Below, in pieces: positions 1 to 6,191 of a stretch of 9,480 bases of DNA (position 1 is its first letter; the number at the start of each line of letters is the position of its first letter). The position numbers were made by a program, and so were the translations under genes. The stretch is taken from assembly GCA_903908025.1 (NCBI GenBank), contig CAIVQM010000191.1, positions 1 to 9,480 of the forward strand, in the 5' to 3' direction. This DNA comes from an uncultured bacterium. Its GTDB lineage: Bacteria > Actinomycetota > Actinomycetes > S36-B12. The notes under the pieces were generated by a model that saw only the letters and a program-made list of their open reading frames with translations, was not told the origin of the DNA and ran no database searches.

Positions 1-672
1 GATACCGCAGCGCTCGGCCAGGTCGAGGGCCGTCTTCTCCCATGACATCACGTCCCACTCGTCGCCGTGGTGCGGGAACTTCGCGATGAACAGCCGGTCA
101 CCGTCCCTGACCGAGGCCTTCGGGCGGGCACCGCCAAGGGATGCCGAACCGGCATCAAGCAGGGCCTTGATCGCTGCGAGCTCATCGCGCTGAGCGGTAT
201 CGCGCGACACAATATCGGCCGCGTTGAGCAGTTTGGGAAGCTCGATCAGGGTCGGGACGCCAGGGTTCGCGGCAACGAACTCGTCTACGCCCGATCGGGT
301 GTAGCGGAGTGCGCCCTGACGCGTCAGATCGCTGACGCCCAGTAGGAAGTCGACCTCGGTGAGGGTGGGGGGCGCTCCAGCGACTGGCCGCTCCTGCGCC
401 TTCAGTCGCTTGCGGATCAGGTTGCGGCCCCACCGGTCCGGTGCAGTGTCGGCCATCGCGCCTGGCAAGCCGGTGGTGGTTGCACGACCGCCCTCGAGTG
501 GCAACTCTGGGCTGATGGCCCAAGCGTCCGATCGCGCCAGGTAGCTCGCGTCGTAGGCGAAACGGGTTGTGACGGTGCCTCGGCGCGTCGTGACGAAAGC
601 GGTGCCAACCTTGATGGGGCCGTCGGGCTGTTGGAGGTGGACGTCGATTCCGGGAGCTACTGGCTGACTCAT
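1..672 (-). CDS. hipA: HipA-like serine/threonine kinase toxin, N-terminal part (runs off the left edge)
   Basis: This is a partial gene: 224 codons from ATG at 672 down to the window edge, open throughout, about half of the usual 400-440 residues. Motifs seen: DTAPDRWGR (residues 75-83), the HipA N-subdomain signature; GVSDLTRQGALRY (112-124), also typical of the family; a glycine-rich loop GSASLGGARPK (175-185); and FIAKF (195-199), whose Lys198 is the likely ATP-binding lysine. Ser178 sits in an S-x-x-G-A-x-x-K context like the autophosphorylated serine of E. coli HipA. The catalytic aspartates lie in the missing C-terminal half, so activity cannot be judged. HipA kinases in characterised systems phosphorylate aminoacyl-tRNA synthetases (GltX in E. 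coli) and cause growth arrest or persistence; that role here is inferred from family. The start overlaps the hipB stop by ATGA, implying translational coupling in a hipBA operon. An earlier in-frame start was not sought because the overlap is so typical. Confidence 0.93.
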   Translation of the reverse strand, partial: MSQPVAPGIDVHLQQPDGPIKVGTAFVTTRRGTVTTRFAYDASYLARSDAWAISPELPLEGGRATTTGLPGAMADTAPDRWGRNLIRKRLKAQERPVAGAPPTLTEVDFLLGVSDLTRQGALRYTRSGVDEFVAANPGVPTLIELPKLLNAADIVSRDTAQRDELAAIKALLDAGSASLGGARPKASVRDGDRLFIAKFPHHGDEWDVMSWEKTALDLAERCGI

Positions 673-971
673 CGCCGGATCCGTTGCGGAAGTGCTTCAT
701 CGGCCCGGGCTCGCCCAAGGGCGGTCTCGTATGGATCCAGTGCTGCGACGAGCGAGTCGAGTTGCCCGAGCGCCCGTGCGACGTTGAGGAGGACGTCCAG
801 ACCGACAGTTGTCTCCCCGCGCTCCAGCCGGCTGATCGTGTTGCGGTTCACGCCGGCACGCTCAGCGACCTGCTGGGCGGTGAGCCCGTGCAGCTTGCGC
901 CAGGTGCGCAGGTGTTCGCCCAACTCGACAGCGGCCTGCCGGGTACGGGCGGGGATCGGCCGCGTGGCCAT
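669..971 (-). CDS. hipB: HipB-like XRE-family antitoxin and repressor
   Basis: This encodes a 100-residue protein with one Cro/CI-type helix-turn-helix at about residues 18-72. The segment TAQQVAERAGVNRNTISRLE (31-50) contains the turn and recognition helix, and RGETTVGLDVLLNVARAL follows. The C-terminal 28 residues are polar and arginine-rich and may contact the toxin. ATG at 971 is preceded by GGAGG (complement of 978-982) with 6 nt spacing, a strong Shine-Dalgarno site that supports this start. The stop overlaps the hipA start (ATGA, 672-669). In known systems HipB neutralises HipA by complex formation and represses its own promoter; the dyad at 999-1014 is a fitting operator. The HTH assignment is seen directly; the antitoxin role is inferred from the adjacent hipA. 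Confidence 0.93.
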   Translation of the reverse strand: MATRPIPARTRQAAVELGEHLRTWRKLHGLTAQQVAERAGVNRNTISRLERGETTVGLDVLLNVARALGQLDSLVAALDPYETALGRARADEALPQRIRR

Positions 972-998
972 GGCGTTCCTCCGGGTCGTTGGTGCTCA

Positions 999-1014
999 CA
1001 TTGTAGCCACAATG
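999..1014. promoter_or_regulatory. Candidate hipBA operator (perfect 6-4-6 dyad)
   Basis: CATTGT-AGCC-ACAATG is a perfect inverted repeat with 6-bp arms and a 4-bp spacer, centred about 36 bp upstream of the hipB start. On the minus strand it contains TACAAT (complement of 1000-1005), a good -10 hexamer; no convincing -35 lies 16-19 bp upstream of it. A dyad over the -10 of an XRE antitoxin gene fits autorepression. Only one copy was found, whereas E. coli hipBA has several operators. The function is inferred. Confidence 0.55.
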
Positions 1015-1143
1015 CCATCCACGACTCTCTTTAAACTTGATTACGCCAGTTAAAGCGAGCATTAAAGCCGATGATTTGGCTGCAATGCGGTGCTAGCCCG
1101 CGAATTGTTCGAGGAATGTCAGGATTTCGGCGAATCGCCGTCT

Positions 1144-1227
1144 GGAGGGAACTCCTCGGTCGCGGCCGGTGTCATAGCGGGTGACAATCGATCCAGGGCC
1201 CCGACTGGGGCCCGGCGCACGAGGAGG
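1144..1227 (+). promoter_or_regulatory. Structured htrA leader with possible Shine-Dalgarno sequestration
   Basis: GGGCCCC (1196-1202), loop GACT, GGGGCCC (1207-1213) form a perfect 7-bp G-C stem ending 7 nt before the Shine-Dalgarno GAGGAGG (1221-1227). CTCCTCG (1152-1158) is perfectly complementary to CGAGGAG (1220-1226) and could close a longer helix that hides the ribosome site. CTCC (1152-1155) can instead pair with GGAG (1144-1147) across a GGAA loop, giving an alternative fold. A further dyad, CGGCGA-A-TCGCCG, lies just upstream at 1128-1140. The pairings are read directly. Regulation of translation (thermometer-like or switch-like) is inference, and it requires a transcription start upstream of about 1150. 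Confidence 0.35.
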
Positions 1228-1232
1228 ATGGC

Positions 1233-2438
1233 ATGAGTACCCCTACCCCGATGGGACCCGGCAGCGGCCCGGTCGGCTACCCCGACTACGACCCCTACAG
1301 CGTTCATCCGCCCCTCGGCCCGACCGCTGACCAGCCGCCCGTTCCGGTGAAGTCCGGCATCGGCGCAGGCAAGGTCATCGCCCTCATCGCGGCCGGCGGC
1401 CTCATCGCCGTCACGGCTGGCACGGTCGGCGGTGGCGTCGGCTACCTGCTCGCCCGCGAGACCCTGCCGACGACGTCGGTGTCGGCTGCAGGGGTCGCGC
1501 TCGACGCCCTGCCGAGCATCGTGCCCGGTTCGATCGCGGAGATTGCCGCACGCGTGCAGCCCGCTGTCGTGCAGCTCAACGTCTCCGGCAGCGCCGGTGG
1601 CGGAACCGGTACCGGCTTCGTCATCAGCCAGGACGGCTACATCGTCACCAACAACCACGTTGCCGGCGGTGCTGGCGACGGCGGCAAGATCGAGGTCGCG
1701 TTCTCCGATGGCAGCACCGCTACCGGCACCCTCGTCGGCGCGAGCCCGGACTACGACCTCGCGGTCGTCAAGGTCGACCGCACCAACCTGCCGACCGTTC
1801 CGCTCGGCTCGTCCGATGCGCTCGCCGTCGGGGACGCCGTCATCGCCGTGGGCTCTCCCCTCGGTCTTGCGGGCACTGTCACCACCGGCATCGTCAGCGC
1901 ACTGAACCGTCCGGTCACCGCCGGCGGCGAGGCCGACGGGCAGACGTCCTTCATCAACGCGATCCAGACCGACGCGGCGATCAACCCCGGCAACTCCGGT
2001 GGTCCGCTGCTCGACGGCAACGGTGCCGTCGTCGGCGTGAACTCCGCGATCGCCACCATGGGCGGCGCTGCAGGTGGCGGGCAGGCCGGCTCGATCGGCC
2101 TGGGCTTCTCGATCCCGATCGACATCGCCAAGCGCGTGGTCGACGAGATCATCAAGACCGGCTCGTCCGCGACTCCCGTCATCGGCGTGCAGCTCGAGAT
2201 GCAGTTCGCCGGTCCGGGCGCGAAGGTCGCTGCCATCACCGCGGGCAGCCCGGCGGAGCTCGCCGGCCTGCAGGAGGGCGACCTCATCACGGCAGTCGGC
2301 GACACTCTCATCGCTGATGCGACGCAGCTGATCGTCACGGTCCGTGCTGAGGCCCCCGGCGACACCGTCACCCTGACGGTGGACCGCAGTGGGACGACGA
2401 CGGAGATCCCGATCACTTTGAAGGCCGCCACGTCCTGA
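1233..2438 (+). CDS. Membrane-anchored HtrA/DegP-type serine protease with PDZ domain
   Basis: The product has 401 residues, in the usual range for actinobacterial HtrA proteins. Layout: a proline- and tyrosine-rich cytoplasmic N-terminus (1-40), one membrane span (about 47-73), a linker, a trypsin-like domain (about 103-308) and one C-terminal PDZ domain (about 316-398). The triad is visible: His142 in TNNHV, Asp175 in DYDLAVVKV and Ser255 in GNSGGP. The fold points to an enzyme outside the membrane that degrades or trims misfolded or specific envelope proteins, with PDZ controlling substrate access. ATG at 1233 is chosen because GAGGAGG (1221-1227) lies 5 nt upstream; an ATG at 1228 is in another frame. 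A strong terminator stem follows 10 nt after the stop, so the gene is probably monocistronic. Actinobacteria often carry several paralogues (HtrA, PepD, HtrB/DegP-like), and I cannot say which one this is, so no symbol is given. Confidence 0.95.
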   Translation: MSTPTPMGPGSGPVGYPDYDPYSVHPPLGPTADQPPVPVKSGIGAGKVIALIAAGGLIAVTAGTVGGGVGYLLARETLPTTSVSAAGVALDALPSIVPGSIAEIAARVQPAVVQLNVSGSAGGGTGTGFVISQDGYIVTNNHVAGGAGDGGKIEVAFSDGSTATGTLVGASPDYDLAVVKVDRTNLPTVPLGSSDALAVGDAVIAVGSPLGLAGTVTTGIVSALNRPVTAGGEADGQTSFINAIQTDAAINPGNSGGPLLDGNGAVVGVNSAIATMGGAAGGGQAGSIGLGFSIPIDIAKRVVDEIIKTGSSATPVIGVQLEMQFAGPGAKVAAITAGSPAELAGLQEGDLITAVGDTLIADATQLIVTVRAEAPGDTVTLTVDRSGTTTEIPITLKAATS

Positions 2439-2448
2439 CCCCCTGACC

Positions 2449-2492
2449 GCGATGGCCCGTACCCTCTCCTCCTCCTGGGTGCGGGCCATCGC
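2449..2492 (+). terminator. Long GC-rich terminator stem after htrA
   Basis: A 16-bp stem starts with GCGATGGCCCGTACCC (2449-2464) and ends with GGGTGCGGGCCATCGC (2477-2492). All 16 positions pair, one as a U-G wobble, around a 12-nt pyrimidine loop (2465-2476). It begins 10 nt after the htrA stop. No real U-tract follows (TCTGGCTCGTT), which is common for terminators in high-GC actinobacteria. It should separate htrA from the next gene. Confidence 0.75.
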
Positions 2493-2549
2493 TCTGGCTC
2501 GTTGAGTGCCCAAGGTGCGGCATCGGGCCTGGCGGGAGAGGGTAGGAAC

Positions 2550-3446
2550 GTGATCACCGGCCTCGTCGACTCCGCCCGCGAGTCCGTCGCATCCGGATTC
2601 CGCCGCATGGTGTCGGGCGACCCGACGGGCGCTCCCGACTGGGTGCAGCAGCTCGCCCACGGCACGGACGAGGGCTACTTCGGCCCCGACTCCGCCCCCT
2701 GGGCCGTTCACGGCTCGCTGCCCACGCTCGTCGGCGGCATCCGCGCCCTCCTCATGCAGGCCCTCCATCCGGGCGCGCTCGCGGGCGTGATGCAGCACTC
2801 GCGCTACGAGCAGGACGCGCTCGGCCGACTGGCTGGCACGACGCAGTGGCTCACGGTCGTCACGTTCGGCGACACTGCCGCGGCTGATCGCGAGTGCGCG
2901 CGGGTGCGCGGCATGCACCGCAAGGTGGTCGGCACGTACGCGACGGAGCAGGGTGCGCGGCCGTACGCAGCGTCCGACCCCGACCTGCTGCGCTGGGTGC
3001 ACATCGCCTTCACCGACTCCTTCCTCGCCACGCATCGCGTCTGGGGTGGGCCGATCCCCGGCGGTGACGACGCGTACGTGCGCGAGTGGGCGAAGGCTGG
3101 CGAGCTCGTCGGGGTGGTCGACCCGCCGCGTTCCGTGGCAGACCTGGAGCAGCAGCTCGCCGACTACGCCCCTGACCTGCGCGGAGGCGAGGCCGCGCTC
3201 GCGACCGTCGACTTCATCCGCCACGTTCCCGTGCCGCTCGCGGGACGACCCGCATACGCCGTTCTCTTCGCTGGCGCGGTGTCGACGATGCCCCCGGAGC
3301 ACCGTCGGCTGCTTGAGCTGCCGAACCTGCCGAGAACGTTCACGAAACCGGCTGTCGGCGCGATCCTCGGCGGACTGTCCCTCGCGCTCGGGCCTGCATC
3401 GCCGTCGCAACGGGCCGCGCACGAGCGCGTCGACTCGCTCATCTGA
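2550..3446 (+). CDS. MpaB-family (DUF2236) oxygenase-like protein
   Basis: The product has 298 residues from GTG at 2550 and matches the MpaB/rubber-oxygenase-type domain family: QALHPGALAGV (70-80, His73), VRGMHRKVVGT (119-129, His123) and DPDLLRWVHIAFTDSFL (143-159, His151). These three conserved histidines are candidate metal or haem ligands. The N-terminal TDEGYFGPDSAPWAVHG segment is also typical. No signal peptide is seen and the protein looks cytosolic or membrane-associated. Relatives include the fungal mycophenolic acid enzyme MpaB and the latex-clearing protein Lcp; bacterial members mostly lack known substrates, and none can be proposed here. GTG 2550 is preferred because GGAGAGG (2535-2541) lies 8 nt upstream. 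A TTG at 2502 would add 16 residues but has no ribosome site and abuts the terminator stem. The gene ends 19 bp from the convergent GAP-family gene. Confidence 0.85.
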   Translation: MITGLVDSARESVASGFRRMVSGDPTGAPDWVQQLAHGTDEGYFGPDSAPWAVHGSLPTLVGGIRALLMQALHPGALAGVMQHSRYEQDALGRLAGTTQWLTVVTFGDTAAADRECARVRGMHRKVVGTYATEQGARPYAASDPDLLRWVHIAFTDSFLATHRVWGGPIPGGDDAYVREWAKAGELVGVVDPPRSVADLEQQLADYAPDLRGGEAALATVDFIRHVPVPLAGRPAYAVLFAGAVSTMPPEHRRLLELPNLPRTFTKPAVGAILGGLSLALGPASPSQRAAHERVDSLI

Positions 3447-3465
3447 GCCTCAGGATCGGCATCAC

Positions 3466-4125
3466 TCAACGAAGGGCGGCGACGCCTTCCAGCAGGACGA
3501 TGACGCCGATCACGGTGATGACGATCGACATGATCACGGCGTTGTTCCCCTCGAGCCAGTCCCGCGCCACGGTGAGCGGCTTGAGGATCCGCTCGCCGAG
3601 GATCGCGTAGAGGACGACGGGGATCGCCACGCTCAGCGAGGCGACGATGGTGAAGGCGGCGATCGTCGCAGCGACCGACGCTGCCGGGAGGTCCGCTGCC
3701 CCGATGGTCAGGCCGCCGGCCGCGGCAAGCAGCAGGATCTTCGGGTTGGCCAGGGCGAGGACCAGCGCGAGCCCGAGGGCCTTGACCGGGGTGGCCGTGC
3801 TGATCGACCGCATCCACGCGGGCTGGGGCTTGGGCTTCTTGCGTCCGAGCCACTGCAGGACGCCGAACACGATCAGTGCCGCGCCCAGCACGATCCGCAG
3901 CCACCAGACCCATGTGGGCGTCTCGCGGTAGTTGTCGAGGACGGTGGCCAGCAGGGCGAACACCGTCGTCGAGGCAGCGATGGCGACGAGCCAGCCGACG
4001 AGGAAGACCGCGCTGGTCGTCCGGGCTCGCGGGGTGAACAGCAGCAGGATCGCCGGGATGATCGTGAACGGCGAGGCCGCGATGGCCAGAGCGAGCGGCA
4101 GCACCTCGGCGAGGACCAATCCCAT
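3466..4125 (-). CDS. GAP/Sap-family six-span integral membrane protein
   Basis: The product has 219 residues and is almost entirely membrane: predicted spans at about 5-30, 37-62, 73-93, 113-141, 150-177 and 195-217. ASPFTIIPAILLLFTP (17-32) in span 1, a basic loop RKKPKPQP (95-102) and LANPKILLLAAAGG (125-138) in span 4 match the GAP family (peptidoglycolipid- and sulfolipid-addressing proteins; distantly LysE-like). Mycobacterial Gap and Sap are needed for surface display of glycopeptidolipid or sulfolipid-1. In other actinobacteria the cargo is unknown, so a role in exporting a lipid or small molecule is inference. ATG at 4125 is chosen because it puts the family's usual N-terminus (MGLVLAEVLPLALA) at the start. 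An ATG at 4188 would add 21 polar residues, but it has only a weak AGG upstream. Ribosome-site support is poor for both. Confidence 0.85.
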   Translation of the reverse strand: MGLVLAEVLPLALAIAASPFTIIPAILLLFTPRARTTSAVFLVGWLVAIAASTTVFALLATVLDNYRETPTWVWWLRIVLGAALIVFGVLQWLGRKKPKPQPAWMRSISTATPVKALGLALVLALANPKILLLAAAGGLTIGAADLPAASVAATIAAFTIVASLSVAIPVVLYAILGERILKPLTVARDWLEGNNAVIMSIVITVIGVIVLLEGVAALR

Positions 4126-4199
4126 TTGTCCATTCTGTCGTGCCTTGACGCCCCGGTGTTCGCATAGCGGTCGGATTTGTCGCCCCATCGGACCTGAGT

Positions 4200-4218
4200 C
4201 ATCATGTGACGAATGATG
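4200..4218. promoter_or_regulatory. Dyad over the start codons of the lyase gene
   Basis: CATCAT (4200-4205) and ATGATG (4213-4218) form a perfect 6-bp inverted repeat around GTGACGA. The right arm is the tandem ATG start of the heparinase-like gene. It could be an mRNA hairpin hiding the start or a DNA operator in the divergent promoter region (4126-4212). No good Shine-Dalgarno site precedes the start, so leaderless or structure-controlled translation is possible. No convincing -35/-10 pair was found in this gap. Confidence 0.3.
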
Positions 4219-6165
4219 CGCACGGGACGAAGCCGAAATCGACGGTCCGCTGGCCTCACCCTCATGGTGGTCGGTGCGGTCGTGGGAGCGCTGCTGCTCA
4301 CCCCCGTCGCGCAGGCGGCCGACGGCGACCCGGTGCCCACCCCGACCGTGGCCCCCACGGATCCGGTGGCCCCGGCCCCCGCCCCAACCGAACCAGCCCC
4401 GGACCCGAATGCCCTGCCGCCCCTGGTCATGCCGGCCGCACTTGGTTCATGGTGCGAGACGCTCATCCCGTCAACGAGCGCCAAATCGGAGAAGAACCGC
4501 GCCCAGGAGCTGATGGCCGGCCGGGCCGTCATGAGCCAGGGCGGCACCTACCTGCTCACCGAGCACCCGAACTGGAAGCCGCAGTCCGGCACGGATACGT
4601 CCGGCGATCGGCACGTGCACTCGCTGTTCTGGGCCCTGCCGCTGCTCTACCGCGGCGTGCACACGCAGAACGCTGCAATGGTCGAACGGTTCCGCAACCT
4701 CATCTACTACTGGATCCGCGACAACAACTCGGGCCGAGGTTCGTGGGTCGACGGCTCGATCTACGGCGGCCTGCGCACGCAGACGCTGGTCTGCGCGGCG
4801 CAGACTCTCAACGACCCAACGATCTCTGCAGCCGCACTTCGTGACTCGCAGACGATGATCCGCAGCTTCGGGTCGAGCCGCGAGATCAGCATCGGCACGA
4901 ACAACACCGAGCTCATTCGACAGACGGGCGCGCTGGCCGCGTATTGCTGGGTGGCTGATGCTCCGGGGCGCGAAACTGCGTGGGGCCACGTCGTTGCCAT
5001 CGCACGCGGGCTTGTCCAGCCCGACGGCAGCGACGTCGAGGGCTCACCCGGCTATGCGATGTACATCGAGAAGCTGCTGGTCTCGGCGGAGCGCGCGGCG
5101 GCGACCTGCGGCATCCCGTCCGACCCGATCCCGACGCTACGCGGCCTGATGTACCAGTTCGTGGCGCAGGCGGTGCGGCCCGACTACAAGGTGCTGTCGA
5201 TCGGCGACTCGATCAATGAGTCCCTGCGCAACAACTTCGGCATCGGCGACTGGCGTGCTGACTGGATCCGTTCGGCAGGGGCGGCAGGCGCGCCGCCCAG
5301 CACCGTCTACACCGTCTTCGACGGCGGCTACGTGTTCGGCCGTGCTGGCTGGAACCCGCAGCCCGGTGGGCCGGATACCTATTACTCGCTGCGCTTCACC
5401 TCGACGCGTCCGATCACGCCGCACACGCATGACGACGGTGGTGCGCTGACGCTCTACTCCAAGGGAGTCGAGTGGATCGGCGATCCGGGCCCTTATCGCT
5501 ACGACAACGGCAGCTCGCTGCGCTATTTCATGAAGTCGCGTGCTGCGCACTCATCGGTCACCGTCAGCAACGTGCAGCGCACGTCGTCGCAGGGCGTGCG
5601 CCGGGTGGCGACCAACTCGGACTGGGAACTCGGCGGCAACGACACCACGTGCCTGGCCGACCGCACCTGGGGCAGCGTCGACGTGACGCGCTGCACCACA
5701 TACGTCCGCTCCGTCGATGTCTTCATCGTCAGTGACCAGGTGAGCGCAGCGCGGCTGCCGGGCAAGAAGAAGCAGCTCAAGCGCTACGCGAAGCGGACCA
5801 TGACACAGCGCTGGCAGATTCCGCCCGGCATCGGAGCCGTGTCGTACGAGAACGACGTGTTCACGTTCGGTGCAGACGACAAGCGCCTCGACGTGTACAA
5901 GTCGGGCGAAGGCGGCTGGGATGTCCGCACGGCGAGGAACGGCTCGTCGGTCGGCTGGTTCACCGGCGAGTGGGGGCAGAAGCTGCCCGGTGCCGTCCTG
6001 TCACGCGAGGTTGGTCTCGCGCCCACCGCGGATGCCCACACTCTCGTCACGGTCTTCGTGCCGCGTGTTGACGGCGAGTCTGTGCCGGTCACGATCGATG
6101 CGAACGGCGTCACGGTGACGCGAAACGGCATGACGATCACGACCCCGCTGTCGGTCCCGCACTAG
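4213..6165 (+). CDS. Secreted heparinase II/III-family polysaccharide lyase
   Basis: The product has 650 residues. An N-terminal signal peptide (basic 3-12, hydrophobic 14-30) ends in AQA before residue 36, giving export. A Pro/Thr/Ala-rich linker follows (about 38-70). Residues about 75-330 look like the helical (alpha-toroid) domain, with GTNNTELIRQTGALAAY (228-244) and DGSDVEGSPGYAMYIEK (271-287). From about 367 comes the heparinase II/III-type beta domain: FDGGYVFGRAGW (369-380), HTHDDGGALTLYSKG (404-418), DPGPYRYD (424-431) and RAAHSSVTV (443-451). Candidate catalytic residues by family analogy are Asn230/231, Tyr281 and His404/His406. Members cleave uronate-containing polymers (heparin, heparan, alginate and others) by beta-elimination; the substrate here cannot be named. 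No carbohydrate-binding domain or LPXTG anchor is seen. ATG 4213 or 4216 could be the start, with no clear ribosome site. The downstream pentose genes are convergent, so no operon link exists. Confidence 0.85.
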   Translation: MMRTGRSRNRRSAGLTLMVVGAVVGALLLTPVAQAADGDPVPTPTVAPTDPVAPAPAPTEPAPDPNALPPLVMPAALGSWCETLIPSTSAKSEKNRAQELMAGRAVMSQGGTYLLTEHPNWKPQSGTDTSGDRHVHSLFWALPLLYRGVHTQNAAMVERFRNLIYYWIRDNNSGRGSWVDGSIYGGLRTQTLVCAAQTLNDPTISAAALRDSQTMIRSFGSSREISIGTNNTELIRQTGALAAYCWVADAPGRETAWGHVVAIARGLVQPDGSDVEGSPGYAMYIEKLLVSAERAAATCGIPSDPIPTLRGLMYQFVAQAVRPDYKVLSIGDSINESLRNNFGIGDWRADWIRSAGAAGAPPSTVYTVFDGGYVFGRAGWNPQPGGPDTYYSLRFTSTRPITPHTHDDGGALTLYSKGVEWIGDPGPYRYDNGSSLRYFMKSRAAHSSVTVSNVQRTSSQGVRRVATNSDWELGGNDTTCLADRTWGSVDVTRCTTYVRSVDVFIVSDQVSAARLPGKKKQLKRYAKRTMTQRWQIPPGIGAVSYENDVFTFGADDKRLDVYKSGEGGWDVRTARNGSSVGWFTGEWGQKLPGAVLSREVGLAPTADAHTLVTVFVPRVDGESVPVTIDANGVTVTRNGMTITTPLSVPH

Positions 6166-6171
6166 TTAGGG

Positions 6172-6191
6172 CCGTCGCACCTATTCGACGG
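6172..6191. terminator. Possible bidirectional terminator hairpin
   Basis: CCGTCG (6172-6177) and CGACGG (6186-6191) pair across an 8-nt loop in the gap between the convergent lyase and ribokinase genes; the right arm covers the last ribokinase codons and the loop covers its stop. The stem is short and has no U-tract, so this is a weak call supported mainly by its position. Confidence 0.35.

Larger units (their letters stand above)
972..1232. other. Divergent spacer between hipB and htrA
   Basis: These 261 bp contain no convincing gene. Positions 1015-1080 are clearly richer in A+T than the coding DNA on either side and include TTAAA at 1031, 1050 and 1062; two of these copies extend to TTAAAGC (1050-1056 and 1062-1068, 12 bp apart). 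On the plus strand TTGATT (1037-1042) could be a poor -35 for htrA, but the hexamer 17 bp on (CATTAA) is weak, so no promoter is called. Positions 1128-1227 hold the hairpins of the htrA leader. Confidence 0.5.

Noticed and set aside
182..718. Minus-strand frame overlapping hipA and hipB
   Set aside because: It is in a different frame from hipA, is Arg/Pro/His-rich, and has no motifs; the hipA frame carries all family signatures.
1119..3422. Very long open frame on the minus strand opposite htrA and the MpaB-like gene
   Set aside because: Its translation is Arg/Gly/Asp/Ala-rich with no domain pattern. It is antisense to two well-supported genes and arises from GC-rich third positions.
3447..3520. 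Terminator between the convergent MpaB-like and GAP-family genes
   Set aside because: Only CTGAG-C-CTCAG with an impossible 1-nt loop and a distant imperfect pairing (GATCGGCATCA with TGACGCCGATC, about 40 nt apart) were found; neither is a credible terminator.
2953..4167. Long plus-strand frame across the 3' end of the MpaB-like gene and the GAP-family gene
   Set aside because: The translation is low-complexity and highly charged (Arg/Asp/Gly/Gln), with no recognisable domain, and runs antisense to a clear six-span membrane protein.
4145..4173. TTGACG as a -35 box for the lyase gene
   Set aside because: No acceptable -10 hexamer lies 16-19 bp downstream.
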